Shown: positions 43,069 through 52,478, numbered from the stretch's first letter. The stretch: 64,000 bases of DNA from CAWICD01 sp052267165 (GCA_052267165.1 JBKQHO010000051.1:186001-250000), one strand, 5' to 3'. Notes: generated by a model from the letters alone, not told the origin. Program-made: numbers and translations.

Positions 43069-43348
43069 GAACCGAGGACCTCCTTCCTCCTTGCTCGTTC
43101 GGTGGTTTCTGTAAGAATAGGAGGACGCTGTGCCATATGGGTGGCACGCTGCGGCGCGGCCCTACGCCTGGTCCGGTTCGTCCTGGGGCGTTGCCTTCCG
43201 CTGCTTCGATAATCTTCTCGAGCCGCCCAAGGTGAGCACGCCCGTTCCCGTCGAGGAGCTCCTCAAAGTATCGCGACGAGGCGCACTCCTTTGCAATGAG
43301 GCTGAGGTCGCCGGCCTCGTCCGCTTCAGATTTCAGTTGTCGCCGCAT
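42929..43348 (-). CDS. Doubtful small ORF between nuclease-helicase and hydrolase-phosphatase genes
   Basis: A 139-codon frame. Its first part (MRRQLKSEADEAGDLSLIAK, then CASSRYFEELLDGNGRAHLG) has ordinary protein composition, but the last 45 codons overlap the start of the nuclease-helicase gene and look like a shadow frame. It starts seven bases after the stop of the hydrolase-phosphatase gene. It may be a real short gene or the truncated start of one. No homology recognised. Confidence 0.3.
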   Translation of the reverse strand: MRRQLKSEADEAGDLSLIAKECASSRYFEELLDGNGRAHLGRLEKIIEAAEGNAPGRTGPGVGPRRSVPPIWHSVLLFLQKPPNEQGGRRSSVHAASRRPSRHVRDGPQQLPRVRASDHARSRRPPRRPRAPDRAPHPG

Positions 43349-43354
43349 GTTGGT

Positions 43355-44800
43355 TCAGTGGTTGAGCGCGTCGAGCCACGTGGAAGCGAGGAACTCGCGG
43401 AAGGTGTCGTTGCAGTCTTGGTAATTCGGCCAGCGCTCACGAAGCCACGCGTGCGCCTGGCGCTCGGTGAAAGCAAATTTGCGCATCGCCCACGCCTTCA
43501 GAATGAAGCCGGTCCGGCTCTGACCGCCGTGGCAGTGGACGAGCACGGTACGCCCTTCCGCGTGGAACGCGTCGATCGAATCGACCGCGTCCGCGACGAC
43601 GCTCGAGAGATCGCCGTTCTCGGCGCCTTCACGATCGACGAGATACAGTTCCCGGCGGATGGGTCGCTTGGCGAAGCGGCCGTTGGTCCGGCAGAGCGAC
43701 ACGATCACCCAATCGGGATCGGCCGTTGCGGCGGCACCGAGATCGGCTGCGAAGAGTCGCGGCGCCACTTCGGTCGGGCCTGCCGGCCGTTCGAGTTCGG
43801 GCAGATCGAGCGGCCTCTTCCCGAGAAGGCGCCGCGTCAGATCTTGGAGCGCGGCGTTGTCGTAGAAGCGCATGCCGTTGGGCGATCCGATCTTGCCGTG
43901 CACGTAAGTCGTCCAGCGGCTCGGGATCGCTTGTATTCCGAAGACGGCTCCGGCGAGCGCACCCGTCATGCAGGCGACCGTGTCGGCGTCGTCGCCGAGA
44001 TTGACGGCCTTGACGACGGCGGCCTCAAAGCTGTCGGAGTGGCGCAGGGCCCAGACGGCTTGCGCCAGGCATATCCAGACGGAACCGTTTCCAAGGCTGC
44101 CGGCGTCCGACGGCTTCCAATCCGGACGCAGCGTCTGCGCGAAGCGTTCGCGGACGTCCGCCGGAACGAACTCCAGCACGGCGTCGATTTCGGCGAGCGG
44201 AGCGTGGCCGAGAATCGCGCGGCGAACGAGTTCGGCCGCAATGGCGGCTCCCCAGCCGGCGGCCGGATCCTCGTGCGTGAGCGCTGCCTGCGCGCGGGCG
44301 GCAGCCATCAGCGTATCGACGTCGGCGTGAACGAAGGCGATGCCGATCGGCGTCACGCGCATCAACGCTCCGTTGCCGGCGCTTCGACCGTAGGTCTGGA
44401 GGTGCGCTTCCAGGGCGGCGCCTTCGATGTTGACGCGGCTGAGAGCCAGCCGCGTGGTGATGCCGACGTCGTTCGCCTCGCGGCACCAGGCCCGAAGCCA
44501 CTTCCACGCCTCAGACGAGCTGTAACCGCCTGCGGCGACGATTGACTTTGCCAGCGCGATAGCCATCTGCGTGTCGTCGGTGAATTCGCCGGGCTCCCAA
44601 TTGTACGAGCCGCCGCCGATCATTTCCCCGGCACCGCCGATCGCGGGCTCCGGGAACTGAACAGCGTATCGGTTCGGCTGCTTGAATTCGAAGGGCGCTC
44701 CGAGTGCGTCACCGACCGCGGAGCCGACGAGGGCCCCCAGCGCGCGTAACTCTATGCTCACTCCGAGGTCCGATGCGGGCGGTAAAATGCACTGCTCCAT
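43355..44800 (-). CDS. ADP-ribosylglycohydrolase fused to a dual-specificity phosphatase
   Basis: 481 residues. Residues about 15-330 are an ADP-ribosylglycohydrolase (DraG/ARH family): GALVGSAVGDALGAPFEF, EFTDDTQMAIALA (metal ligands), GNGALMRVTPIG and the second metal site VNLGDDADTVACMTGALAGA. The C-terminal about 130 residues are a tyrosine/dual-specificity phosphatase with the P-loop VHCHGGQSRTG (CX5R, Cys near residue 421) and a general-acid loop before it. The fusion suggests one substrate carrying both an ADP-ribose and a phosphate, or ADP-ribose phosphate itself. It is a single gene upstream of the nuclease-helicase. Confidence 0.88.
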   Translation of the reverse strand: MEQCILPPASDLGVSIELRALGALVGSAVGDALGAPFEFKQPNRYAVQFPEPAIGGAGEMIGGGSYNWEPGEFTDDTQMAIALAKSIVAAGGYSSSEAWKWLRAWCREANDVGITTRLALSRVNIEGAALEAHLQTYGRSAGNGALMRVTPIGIAFVHADVDTLMAAARAQAALTHEDPAAGWGAAIAAELVRRAILGHAPLAEIDAVLEFVPADVRERFAQTLRPDWKPSDAGSLGNGSVWICLAQAVWALRHSDSFEAAVVKAVNLGDDADTVACMTGALAGAVFGIQAIPSRWTTYVHGKIGSPNGMRFYDNAALQDLTRRLLGKRPLDLPELERPAGPTEVAPRLFAADLGAAATADPDWVIVSLCRTNGRFAKRPIRRELYLVDREGAENGDLSSVVADAVDSIDAFHAEGRTVLVHCHGGQSRTGFILKAWAMRKFAFTERQAHAWLRERWPNYQDCNDTFREFLASTWLDALNH

Positions 44801-44992
44801 TCCCTCGATGGTCGGCGCCCTTTACACGTGCTTTACGAGATTTGAAGCGCGCGGCCGTCGTTGTGCGGCGGCTTGCTGCTCGCGAGCGAGAACGAGCGCG
44901 CACGTGTGCGCTGGCGCGCTACCGGAGCACGAAGGCATGCCCTCCACCCTCGCGCAGCTCGCTGGAAGCGGCGACCGGTCCCTCCATGTCGG

Positions 44993-46795
44993 CTAGGCGT
45001 GGCTCCCCGAAATTGCCAGAAGCGCACGAGCGCCGTCCGCCCTCACGGGCTCGGAGAAGAGCAGCCCCTGTGCCTCCCCGCATCCGAGCTGGGCGAGCGC
45101 AGCAAGTTGCTGCTCCGTCTCGACGCCCTTTGCGATGCATTTGAATCCCAGGCCCTGCGCGAGCACGGTCATCGCTCGAACGATCTCGATGTTCTTGCCG
45201 GTCCCCAGGCCACGCACCAAGAACGAGTCGATCTTGAGCGCGCTGATCGGCAACCGGCGCAAGTATATGAACGACGAGCGTCCGGTGCCGAAGTCGTCGA
45301 GGTGTATGGCGACGCCGGCTTCCCGCATTTCTTTGAGGAGACCGATGATGCGTTCAGAATTGTCCATCGTCACAGCTTCGGTGATATCGACGATCATCGA
45401 TTGCGGCGGCAACGCCACCTCGGCCAGGATCTCGTGAATTTCTCTCGCGAGCCCGGGGCGCTCAAACTGCGTCGCCGAAAGATTCAGACTCATCGTCAAT
45501 CGCCCGCACCCATCGATGGCCTGCCAGGCAGCCAATTGCCGCGCACTCTCCAGCAGTGCCCAGCGGTCGATGGCGACCATGATTCCGCTCTCCTCGGCCT
45601 TTGCACGAAACTCGTCCGGGGAGAGCAGTCCCCGTTGCCGATGCTGCCATCTGACGAGAGCCTCGTATCCCGTGATCCTCCTCGTAGCAATTTCGACGAT
45701 CGGCCGATAAAAGAGGCGAAACTGGTTGCGTTCCATCGCTTCGCGCAGGTCCTTGTCGAGTTGGCGAACCGCGCCCGCACGCGTCCGCATCTCGTCCTGG
45801 AACAAGCTGTACCGACCACCGCCCCGCGACTTAGCCTCGTACATCGCAAGATCGGCGTCTTCGAGGATGCGCGACGCACTCGAGGTCCCCACCCTGAGGT
45901 TGGACACGATAGCGACTCCAATACTGGCGTTGGTCGATACCTCACTTCCCTCGATCGTGAAAGGGGCACGGAGGCATTTGAGGATTCGATCGGCTCCCTG
46001 GGCCGCGTCGGCAGGGCCGTTGATGTCCTCGAGCAAAATAGCGAACTCGTCGCCGCCGATACGTGCGAGGACGTCCTCCCTGCGCATCGCATGCTCGATG
46101 CGCCTGGCGACTTGCACCAGGAGCTGATCGGCGAGAACGTGGCCGATGCTGTCGTTCGTCGCCTTAAATTTATCGAGATCGAGGAACAGTACGGCGGAGG
46201 CGCTCTCGGGACGTCGCTCGGAGCGAGCGATGGCGCGCTCCAAGTATTCATCAAAAAGTTGACGATTCGCAAGGCCTGTCAGGCCGTCGTGAAGGGACGC
46301 ATGCTGAGTCGTCTCGACGAGAGACTGAAGCTTTTGCGCAGCCTCTCGCAGGGCTTCGGCTGCCAGATATTGCTCGGTGAGGTCGTGGACGATTTTCGTG
46401 AAGCCCAGAAGGGCGCCTTGCTCGTTGTAGAGCGGTTGGGCGGTGTTTGTCCCCCAGAAGCGTGAGCCGTCCCTACGGATGTGCCAGCGATCGTTCCCAG
46501 TCTTAGGTCCGGTCAGGGCGTTGGCGAGCTCCTCGTCTGGTACGTCTGTCGCAACGTCTTCAGGGGTAAAAAGGACACTGAAGTTCCGGCCGACGATCTC
46601 GTCTGCGGCGTAGCCGAAGAGGTGCTGTGCCCCTAGATTCCATCGCAAGACGACGCCATCTGCAGAAACCACGAAGATCGCGTATTCGGTGAGGCCCTCG
46701 ACCAAGAGATGATCGAGCCGGATTTCGTCGGTGTGACTGGCCTCGTTGGTGCGACTGGCCTCGCTCGTTTGACTGAGGCGTGCGTTCTCCGCCAT
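44993..46795 (-). CDS. PAS-GGDEF-EAL protein with degenerate EAL active site
   Basis: 600 residues, with no membrane segment. A PAS domain lies at about 28-145 (YAIFVVSADGVVLRWNLGA). The GGDEF domain has an intact GGDEF at 247-251 and DLDKF. The EAL domain starts with EALVRW (378-383) and keeps SLNLS and the LDDFGTG and LKID motifs. Two residues differ from active phosphodiesterases: the first glutamate of the ELTES motif is Asp470 (VDITEA), and the glutamate of AEGVET is Lys556 (AKGVET). Diguanylate cyclase activity is likely, and phosphodiesterase activity is doubtful. Confidence 0.88.
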   Translation of the reverse strand: MAENARLSQTSEASRTNEASHTDEIRLDHLLVEGLTEYAIFVVSADGVVLRWNLGAQHLFGYAADEIVGRNFSVLFTPEDVATDVPDEELANALTGPKTGNDRWHIRRDGSRFWGTNTAQPLYNEQGALLGFTKIVHDLTEQYLAAEALREAAQKLQSLVETTQHASLHDGLTGLANRQLFDEYLERAIARSERRPESASAVLFLDLDKFKATNDSIGHVLADQLLVQVARRIEHAMRREDVLARIGGDEFAILLEDINGPADAAQGADRILKCLRAPFTIEGSEVSTNASIGVAIVSNLRVGTSSASRILEDADLAMYEAKSRGGGRYSLFQDEMRTRAGAVRQLDKDLREAMERNQFRLFYRPIVEIATRRITGYEALVRWQHRQRGLLSPDEFRAKAEESGIMVAIDRWALLESARQLAAWQAIDGCGRLTMSLNLSATQFERPGLAREIHEILAEVALPPQSMIVDITEAVTMDNSERIIGLLKEMREAGVAIHLDDFGTGRSSFIYLRRLPISALKIDSFLVRGLGTGKNIEIVRAMTVLAQGLGFKCIAKGVETEQQLAALAQLGCGEAQGLLFSEPVRADGARALLAISGSHA

Positions 46796-48059
46796 CCCGG
46801 CAATCCTCGCTGACAGTGCAGACGCTGCGATATACGAAACTTCCCCTGCGCTTCACAAATGCACCAGCCCGCCCTTCCGGTTAGCGAGTCGTATCGCAGC
46901 CGAAAACGAGCGAGCGCAGCCTCGTCCACGCCGTCGACCGAAGGGAAAATCACGTCACCGGCCGCCGCGGAAGCCAGCTAATCGCAATCGATCCGCCGGA
47001 ACGGCAAGGTCTGGGGGCGCACGTAGAACCGGCCGCCCATCCGCCGCGACAGCCGGATCGGTCTATCAGCTGCACGGGGTTTGGCCGGCCGCTATTCTCA
47101 GCGTAGCTGAGGGGGCCTAGGTCTTCCTCGAGTCCGCGACGTATCAAACCAGTTCGTGCAACCCAGCCAGTAGGGTTTCCCGCACCGTCGCGAACGTGCA
47201 CGGCCCGATGAAGTACTTGGCTCGGACGTCCAAGCGCTTCGTGTGCCGCGCCTTGCGTCGATCACCGAGAAGCCAAGACTCGTAAAGGAACCATCAACCG
47301 GACCTCAGCAGAAGGTAAACTCTCGGCGATGTACGTTGGCGCAATTCAAACGGCGAACGCAATTCAAACGGCGAATCGCCGGAGCCCTTCTCCGCGATCC
47401 GAACAACCTCCCGTACTGCGCTCAAGACTCAAGACAACCGTCGCGACTATGGCCTCTGGACAGCAGCAAATGACTGCCGCGCATTTTGCAAAGTGGGTTA
47501 AGAACACGCCTGAGTTCTGAAAGGCGAACATCCAGTCAAACGCCACACGCGTGCCCATTCCCCGACATCGGTCGCAGCATCAAGCCCAGCCACAATCTTC
47601 AAATAGCTAAGGTCAGTCAGCATACGTTCACGGTCCTCGAACACCGCGATGAACGACACTCGTAGTTGGCGTGAACTCGTCATCAAAGCGGCATTTCCTG
47701 CGCGACTGAGGGGTAAGATAACGATCCGTGCCTTTCCTTTTGCCCTCTCATGTAGTAACATCGGATCAGGGCAATAGCCCCCCTGGTTTAGCGTCCGGTC
47801 GCTCCTGCTACTCGGAGCTTTGACTGTTGGTCATCCTGAAGCTGCCCCTAATGCGCTCGTATTTCGCCAGGAACTCGGCAGCGTGCATCCCATCCCTGAC
47901 CGCGCGGTTGCTCTCATACGGTTTCGCCTGATCCGTGGCCGCACAGTGGAGCCGGCGGTTTACGTCAAACGCTCCGCAGCGGCTGTTTACCGACCCAAGC
48001 GTCGTCGCAGTGGGTCGTAGTCACTTTCCTCGCAAGCTCGATCGAGATCATACGCGAGG
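46796..48059. other. Gene-poor, relatively AT-rich 1.26-kb region
   Basis: No gene with a recognisable family is visible. Base composition is less GC-rich than around it, especially 47300-47800. It holds an exact 17-bp tandem duplication (47341-47375) and a few short frames. The best is a leftward 87-codon frame at 47498-47761 (SFIAVFEDRERMLTDLSYLK, then IVAGLDAATDVGEWARVWRL), which could be a small gene or remnant. A leftward frame without a start codon ends at 47144 (KYFIGPCTFATVRETLLAGL). The right end should contain the promoter of the PAS-GGDEF-EAL gene at 48060. Confidence 0.5.
47341..47375. repeat. Tandem duplication, 2 x 17 bp
   Basis: GCAATTCAAACGGCGAA at 47341-47357 is repeated exactly at 47359-47375, one base apart, inside the gene-poor region. 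It may be a slippage duplication or a pair of protein-binding sites. Confidence 0.7.
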
Positions 48060-50519
48060 ATGAGCAGCCCGTCGTTTGAGGCTGATCGCATCACGTGGCT
48101 CGGTAGCTACGAGCAGGATCTGAGAAGCAAGAGGATTTGGTGCTCCGATGGGCTTTGCCTCATCCTGGGCCTCGATCGCTCGACATTTCGAGGTACTCAC
48201 GCCGAATTGATGGCTCGCGTCCATCCCGACGATCGTGAGTCGGTGTTGAGCCACAATCAGGCCTTGGCACGCGGTGCCGACCCATATGACTACGAACATC
48301 GGATCGTCCGATCCGACGGCGAGGTCCGCATCGTGCGGTCACGTGGCTACGCGGTGCGCAACAGTTCCGGGCGTGCCGTCCGTATCTCTTTGACCCTCTT
48401 GGACATCACCGATCAGCGAAAAGCCGAGTCAGAACATCACGCTCTGGAAGCACGCTTCGAGCGCGCATTTGACAGCGCTCCGTTTGGGATGTCGCTCGCT
48501 AGCGTCAAACCGGCCTCCTTCGGTCGCATCCTTCAGGTAAATCAAGCGTACTGTGCGCTCACGGGCTACACGCGCGAGGAGCTGCTCTCAATGGACGCGC
48601 CGTCCCTCGTCCACCCGGACGATCGCGATGCATCCGTTGCAGCCATCAATGACCTGATCGCTGGGCGTCCCACCGCGACCACATTTGAAAGGCGCACCCT
48701 CCGCAAAGATGGCACGGCGCTCGTCGTTAGGCAACAAAATTCGATCGTGCGGGATGAAGCCGGCTTTCCGCTCTACGTTTTTTCACACAGCGAGGATATT
48801 TCACGACGGAAGGCAGACGAAGCCGCGTTAGCCGAAGCAAACCAGCGGCTGCGCCATTCGTTCGAAGATGCACCGATCGGCATGGCGCTGGTGAGCGTCA
48901 CTAAGGCTGATTTCGGCCGCTTTCTCGATGTGAATGCCGCGCTATGCCAGATGCTGGGATACGATAAGGAACAGCTGCTGACGCTAGGTACCGACGACGT
49001 CATGCACCATGGTGAGCCGGACGACGATAACACTGCCTTACGGCGCATGATTGCCGACGACAACGACTCGTACAAGGCAGCGAGGCGCTATGTGCGCTCT
49101 GACGGTCAAACCGTATCGGCGCTACTTCACCGCTCGCTCGTCCGTGACGCCAGCGGTAGCCCGTTGTACTGCATCTCCCAGATCGTTGACGTAACGCGCC
49201 GCCAACGCGCGGAAGAAAGAGTTGAGCACCTTGCCGACCACGACCCGCTCACTGGCCTGCTCGACCGACACGCGTTCAACCAGAGGCTCGAACAGCACAT
49301 GGCGGAAGCTCGCCGCTACGGTCACCATAGCGCGGTCTTACTCATCAATCTCGACCGTTTCAGGTACGTCAACGATGCCTTAGGGCATGCGGCCGGCGAC
49401 GATGTCCTCCAAAAGGTGGCTCGGGAACTCAATGAGCATTGCCGCTCAGGTGATATCTTAGCGCGTATGGCCGGCGACGAGTTTGCCATGCTTTTGCAGG
49501 AAATCGCTGCGTCGTCTGCGCAGGACGTCGCCGAAGAACTGCGCGTGGCAATCAAAGAGAAGGCGCAGGTGGCTCGTAATCGTCAAGTGCATGTAACGGC
49601 GAGTCTCGGCGTTGCGAACATTGACGAGACGACGACTATGACAGCGCAGCAAATAATTGCGACACTCGACAGCGCATTGTCCCAGGCAAAGGAAGCTGGC
49701 GGCGATCGATTGTGCACTCCCTCTTCCATCCTGCAATCGCAGAACACCATGCAGTCGGACCTGGCGTGGTCTGAGCGTATCCGTGCGGCGTTGCAGAAAG
49801 ACGAGCTCGAGCTCTACCAACAGCCAATCCTCGATCTGGTTACTGGAGATTTCGCTCATCATGAGCTATTGTTGCGAATGCGTGATGACGACGGCAACAT
49901 CGTCGCGGCAAGCGCATTCCTCAAGGCAGCCGAGCGCTTTCGGATGATGCAAGAGATCGACAAGTGGGTCGTTCGGAAGGCGATTCGATTCGTCTCGGCC
50001 GAAGAGCGTGCAGGGCGAATCGCGCGGGTTGAAATCAACCTAGCAGGTCCGTCGTTGAACGACGCGGGCGTAATAGCGTGTATTGAGCAAGAACTGAAGC
50101 GAACGGGAGTCGACGCCAGTTGGCTCGTCTTTGAAGTCACGGAGACGGAAGCGATCGGCAGTATCGCCGATGCTTGCCAGTTCGCTGAGCGGCTGGCAAG
50201 CTTGGGCTGTGCCTTTGCGTTAGACGATTTCGGGGCCGGTTTCAGCTCGTTTTCCTATCTCAAGACTCTCCCTTTTAAGTACTTGAAGATCGACGGGCCG
50301 TTCATCCAAAACATATGCAATAGCGTCGACAATCAGGTAATCGTGAAGGCTATCGTCCAAATGGCCGCTGGCTTGGGGAAGAAAACGATCGCGGAGTTCG
50401 TCGAAAACGACGCGACTATCGATCTCTTGCGAGAATACGGAGTGGACTTCGCGCAGGGCTACGGCGTCGGCAAGCCGATGCCACTCGCCGAGTTCCACGC
50501 GGCGCCAACGCCCGGCTGA
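48060..50519 (+). CDS. Triple-PAS GGDEF-EAL protein
   Basis: 819 residues, soluble. There are three PAS/PAC units at about 8-120, 130-255 and 270-395. The second and third share a near-identical opening (FDSAPFGMSLASVKPASFGR and FEDAPIGMALVSVTKADFGR), so they arose by duplication. The GGDEF domain has AGDEF (active variant) with LINLDRF; the EAL domain has the form HELLLRM, EINLAG, FEVTET, ALDDFGAGFSS, LKIDGPF, AEFVEN and QGYGVG, so its catalytic acids are largely kept. It senses an unknown cue through PAS and may both make and degrade c-di-GMP. GAGG abuts the ATG, so initiation may not be classical. Confidence 0.88.
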   Translation: MSSPSFEADRITWLGSYEQDLRSKRIWCSDGLCLILGLDRSTFRGTHAELMARVHPDDRESVLSHNQALARGADPYDYEHRIVRSDGEVRIVRSRGYAVRNSSGRAVRISLTLLDITDQRKAESEHHALEARFERAFDSAPFGMSLASVKPASFGRILQVNQAYCALTGYTREELLSMDAPSLVHPDDRDASVAAINDLIAGRPTATTFERRTLRKDGTALVVRQQNSIVRDEAGFPLYVFSHSEDISRRKADEAALAEANQRLRHSFEDAPIGMALVSVTKADFGRFLDVNAALCQMLGYDKEQLLTLGTDDVMHHGEPDDDNTALRRMIADDNDSYKAARRYVRSDGQTVSALLHRSLVRDASGSPLYCISQIVDVTRRQRAEERVEHLADHDPLTGLLDRHAFNQRLEQHMAEARRYGHHSAVLLINLDRFRYVNDALGHAAGDDVLQKVARELNEHCRSGDILARMAGDEFAMLLQEIAASSAQDVAEELRVAIKEKAQVARNRQVHVTASLGVANIDETTTMTAQQIIATLDSALSQAKEAGGDRLCTPSSILQSQNTMQSDLAWSERIRAALQKDELELYQQPILDLVTGDFAHHELLLRMRDDDGNIVAASAFLKAAERFRMMQEIDKWVVRKAIRFVSAEERAGRIARVEINLAGPSLNDAGVIACIEQELKRTGVDASWLVFEVTETEAIGSIADACQFAERLASLGCAFALDDFGAGFSSFSYLKTLPFKYLKIDGPFIQNICNSVDNQVIVKAIVQMAAGLGKKTIAEFVENDATIDLLREYGVDFAQGYGVGKPMPLAEFHAAPTPG

Positions 50520-50638
50520 GTTACGCTCGACATCGGCCGGCAATTCGGCGGCTGCGGCTTAGGGGGGAGGCGTTGCGCACGCCACCGCTTGAGCGGCGTA
50601 CCGCAGAATCCCCGTCCTTTGGCAGGGTGCAGAGCACG

Positions 50639-51115
50639 TCAACGAAAGCGGATGCTTCTCCAATCGATCTGTTCGAGGTCGGCCTGGAGCGTCTGAGCCG
50701 AATGGCGCGCTGAGTCGACTTGCGGACCTTCACACTGCTGGCCCGACTTGAATCTGAATGCGACCAAGTCGTAGAGGTCGAGCGCGCGCAGATACCGCTT
50801 CACCTTGATCTGATCGGCCACTCGAGAGCCGGCGGATCGCTCTCCCTTGTCCTTTCGCTCGACCGACGAAACGTAAGCGTCGGCGGCTTCCATCCAAAAA
50901 TTACAAGCCAGGTCCGGCTCGTCGTACGTCATGGCACAGGCCTCGAAATTCTCAGCCGCCAGGCTGAGGAAATCGGCGCTCTGCAACGCGGATTTCTCTG
51001 CCGTCGCTTTGAGCATGAGGTTCTGTCCTCGAAGGCACGGGTCGACGCGACCGGCGGCTTTTGCCTCGGCAGGCAGGAGCAAAGCGATGACGGCCGAGAT
51101 GAGGAGCGCCCTCAT
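50639..51115 (-). CDS. Small secreted helical protein
   Basis: 158 residues with a signal peptide (MRALLISAVIALLLPAEAKA). The mature part has four Cys (DPCLRG, FEACAM, LACNF, QQCEG) and helices such as LRALDLYDLVAFRFKSG. The layout (a Cys-anchored repeat-like fold of about 35-residue helical units) could be TPR-like, but I do not recognise a family. Its ATG overlaps the stop of a 62-codon upstream gene (ATGA), so the two are translationally coupled. Confidence 0.62.
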   Translation of the reverse strand: MRALLISAVIALLLPAEAKAAGRVDPCLRGQNLMLKATAEKSALQSADFLSLAAENFEACAMTYDEPDLACNFWMEAADAYVSSVERKDKGERSAGSRVADQIKVKRYLRALDLYDLVAFRFKSGQQCEGPQVDSARHSAQTLQADLEQIDWRSIRFR

Positions 51116-51300
51116 TCGACCCGGTCGATGCTGACCGCACGCTCGACATTCAACGCGTCGTCGCCGGCGCCGGTGAACGTCTCGCGCCATGACCCGTGCT
51201 GCAACGTGCCGCCCGAATCGAATTGCGCTGCGGCTGCGGCTTGACTCGGCGGCTCGACGCCGCCGCTTACGCCCACCCAGTTTGGAGGCCAACCCATCAT
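51112..51300 (-). CDS. Small 62-residue protein coupled to the next gene
   Basis: A short ORF, MMGWPPNWVGVSGGVEPPSQ followed by an Ala/Gln/Gly/Thr-rich middle and an acidic end. It is credible because GGAGGGAG precedes the ATG at a proper distance and its TGA overlaps the ATG of the secreted-protein gene. Function unknown; it may act mainly as a leader that couples translation. Confidence 0.5.
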   Translation of the reverse strand: MMGWPPNWVGVSGGVEPPSQAAAAAQFDSGGTLQHGSWRETFTGAGDDALNVERAVSIDRVE

Positions 51301-51469
51301 GTACTCCCTCCACTCACGCCACTACCCTGACATGGGCAGTGGGGCACGCGCTCGCCGACCGCCGTAGAATCAAATGGCACCGAAGCTTGTGGGCACGAGT
51401 ATCCCAGGCAGCGGGTTCGCCTGCAACAGGCCGGCGCTGCCGACTCCTCGACGACGCGCTCGGCGCCCG

Positions 51470-52294
51470 CTACGGGTAGTTGTCGATCTCTCCGCCGGCG
51501 ATTGCCGCAGCCGGGTTCGAGGGGAGGAGGGCTCCGGCAGGACGCGTGAGCACGTACGTCCCGGTAGCGTACGTATCGACCTGGAGGACGTACGTGTTGT
51601 CGGTCGCGCCTCCGACGCCGAGGGAATCCTGAACCCTGCCCGTCTTATCGAGCGTAAAGAAATTGACGTACCAGAACTCGGTGATCCCGGAGGGCACGGT
51701 GCTCGGGGTGGGCGACGTCCCCGCCGAAGGCGAAACGCTCGGGCTCGGTGAGGGCGAGGGGCTGGCGGAGGCCGTGGGCGATGCCCCAGCCGACGCACTC
51801 GGTGCAGGCGTGCCGTTCGGGCACGGGTTGGATACTTGCAAAGGATTGTTCAGCTGCGCGCGCAGGAACGTCAGCTCGAACTCGTTGCCTTGGCCGTTGT
51901 CGTTGAGGACCAGTTGTGTCGTCGAAGCTCCCAGCGGAACCGTGATCGGATTGGGCGGGTTCGTCGTGCCCGGCGTGACGACATATTGATACAGCAATGG
52001 GTAGGCTGCCGCACCGCCGGTACTCGCTCCCAACACGAAGGAGTACGAATAGTTCAAGAACGTCGTCGCGTAGGCGTTGGGATACGGCTCCCCGCCGACT
52101 CCGCACGTGTTGAAGACGATCACGTAATTGTAATTGTTGAAATCCATGGCTTGCGTCGTGCGGAAACGGACGACCATGTATCCCGAGAGGTTACTCGTGC
52201 TGGGCGAGGGTGTGACCTGGTGGCCACAGGCTACCAGCAGCGCCCCGAACGCAAATGCGAGCATGAGTCCCACGGAGCCTAAGCGACGCAGCAT
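51470..52294 (-). CDS. Lipoprotein with Ser/Pro-rich linker
   Basis: About 274 residues. The lipobox is LAFAFGALLVAC. The first globular part (SGYMVVRFRTTQAMDFNNYN, then VIVFNTCGVGGEPYPNAYA) is followed by a repetitive Ser/Pro/Ala linker (SASPSPSPSPSVSPSAG) and a second beta-rich part. No domain recognised. The ATG at 52294 is chosen because AGGAGAA lies just upstream; an ATG six codons earlier lacks such a site. Confidence 0.68.
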   Translation of the reverse strand: MLRRLGSVGLMLAFAFGALLVACGHQVTPSPSTSNLSGYMVVRFRTTQAMDFNNYNYVIVFNTCGVGGEPYPNAYATTFLNYSYSFVLGASTGGAAAYPLLYQYVVTPGTTNPPNPITVPLGASTTQLVLNDNGQGNEFELTFLRAQLNNPLQVSNPCPNGTPAPSASAGASPTASASPSPSPSPSVSPSAGTSPTPSTVPSGITEFWYVNFFTLDKTGRVQDSLGVGGATDNTYVLQVDTYATGTYVLTRPAGALLPSNPAAAIAGGEIDNYP

Positions 52295-52478
52295 CACGTT
52301 CTCCTCATTCAACCGACCGTCGTCCGCAATCAGCCCGAGCCCATTGCATTCGCGTGCGCGAAACCGAGGCGTGCCGATTCACGAGACGAGCCGCGCACGA
52401 CGTAGCCCAGAAACGCCTCCGCTAGGCTGCGAAAAACCTGAGGTGATCCTGAGAGGCACAATTGGGAGAGATACCAGC

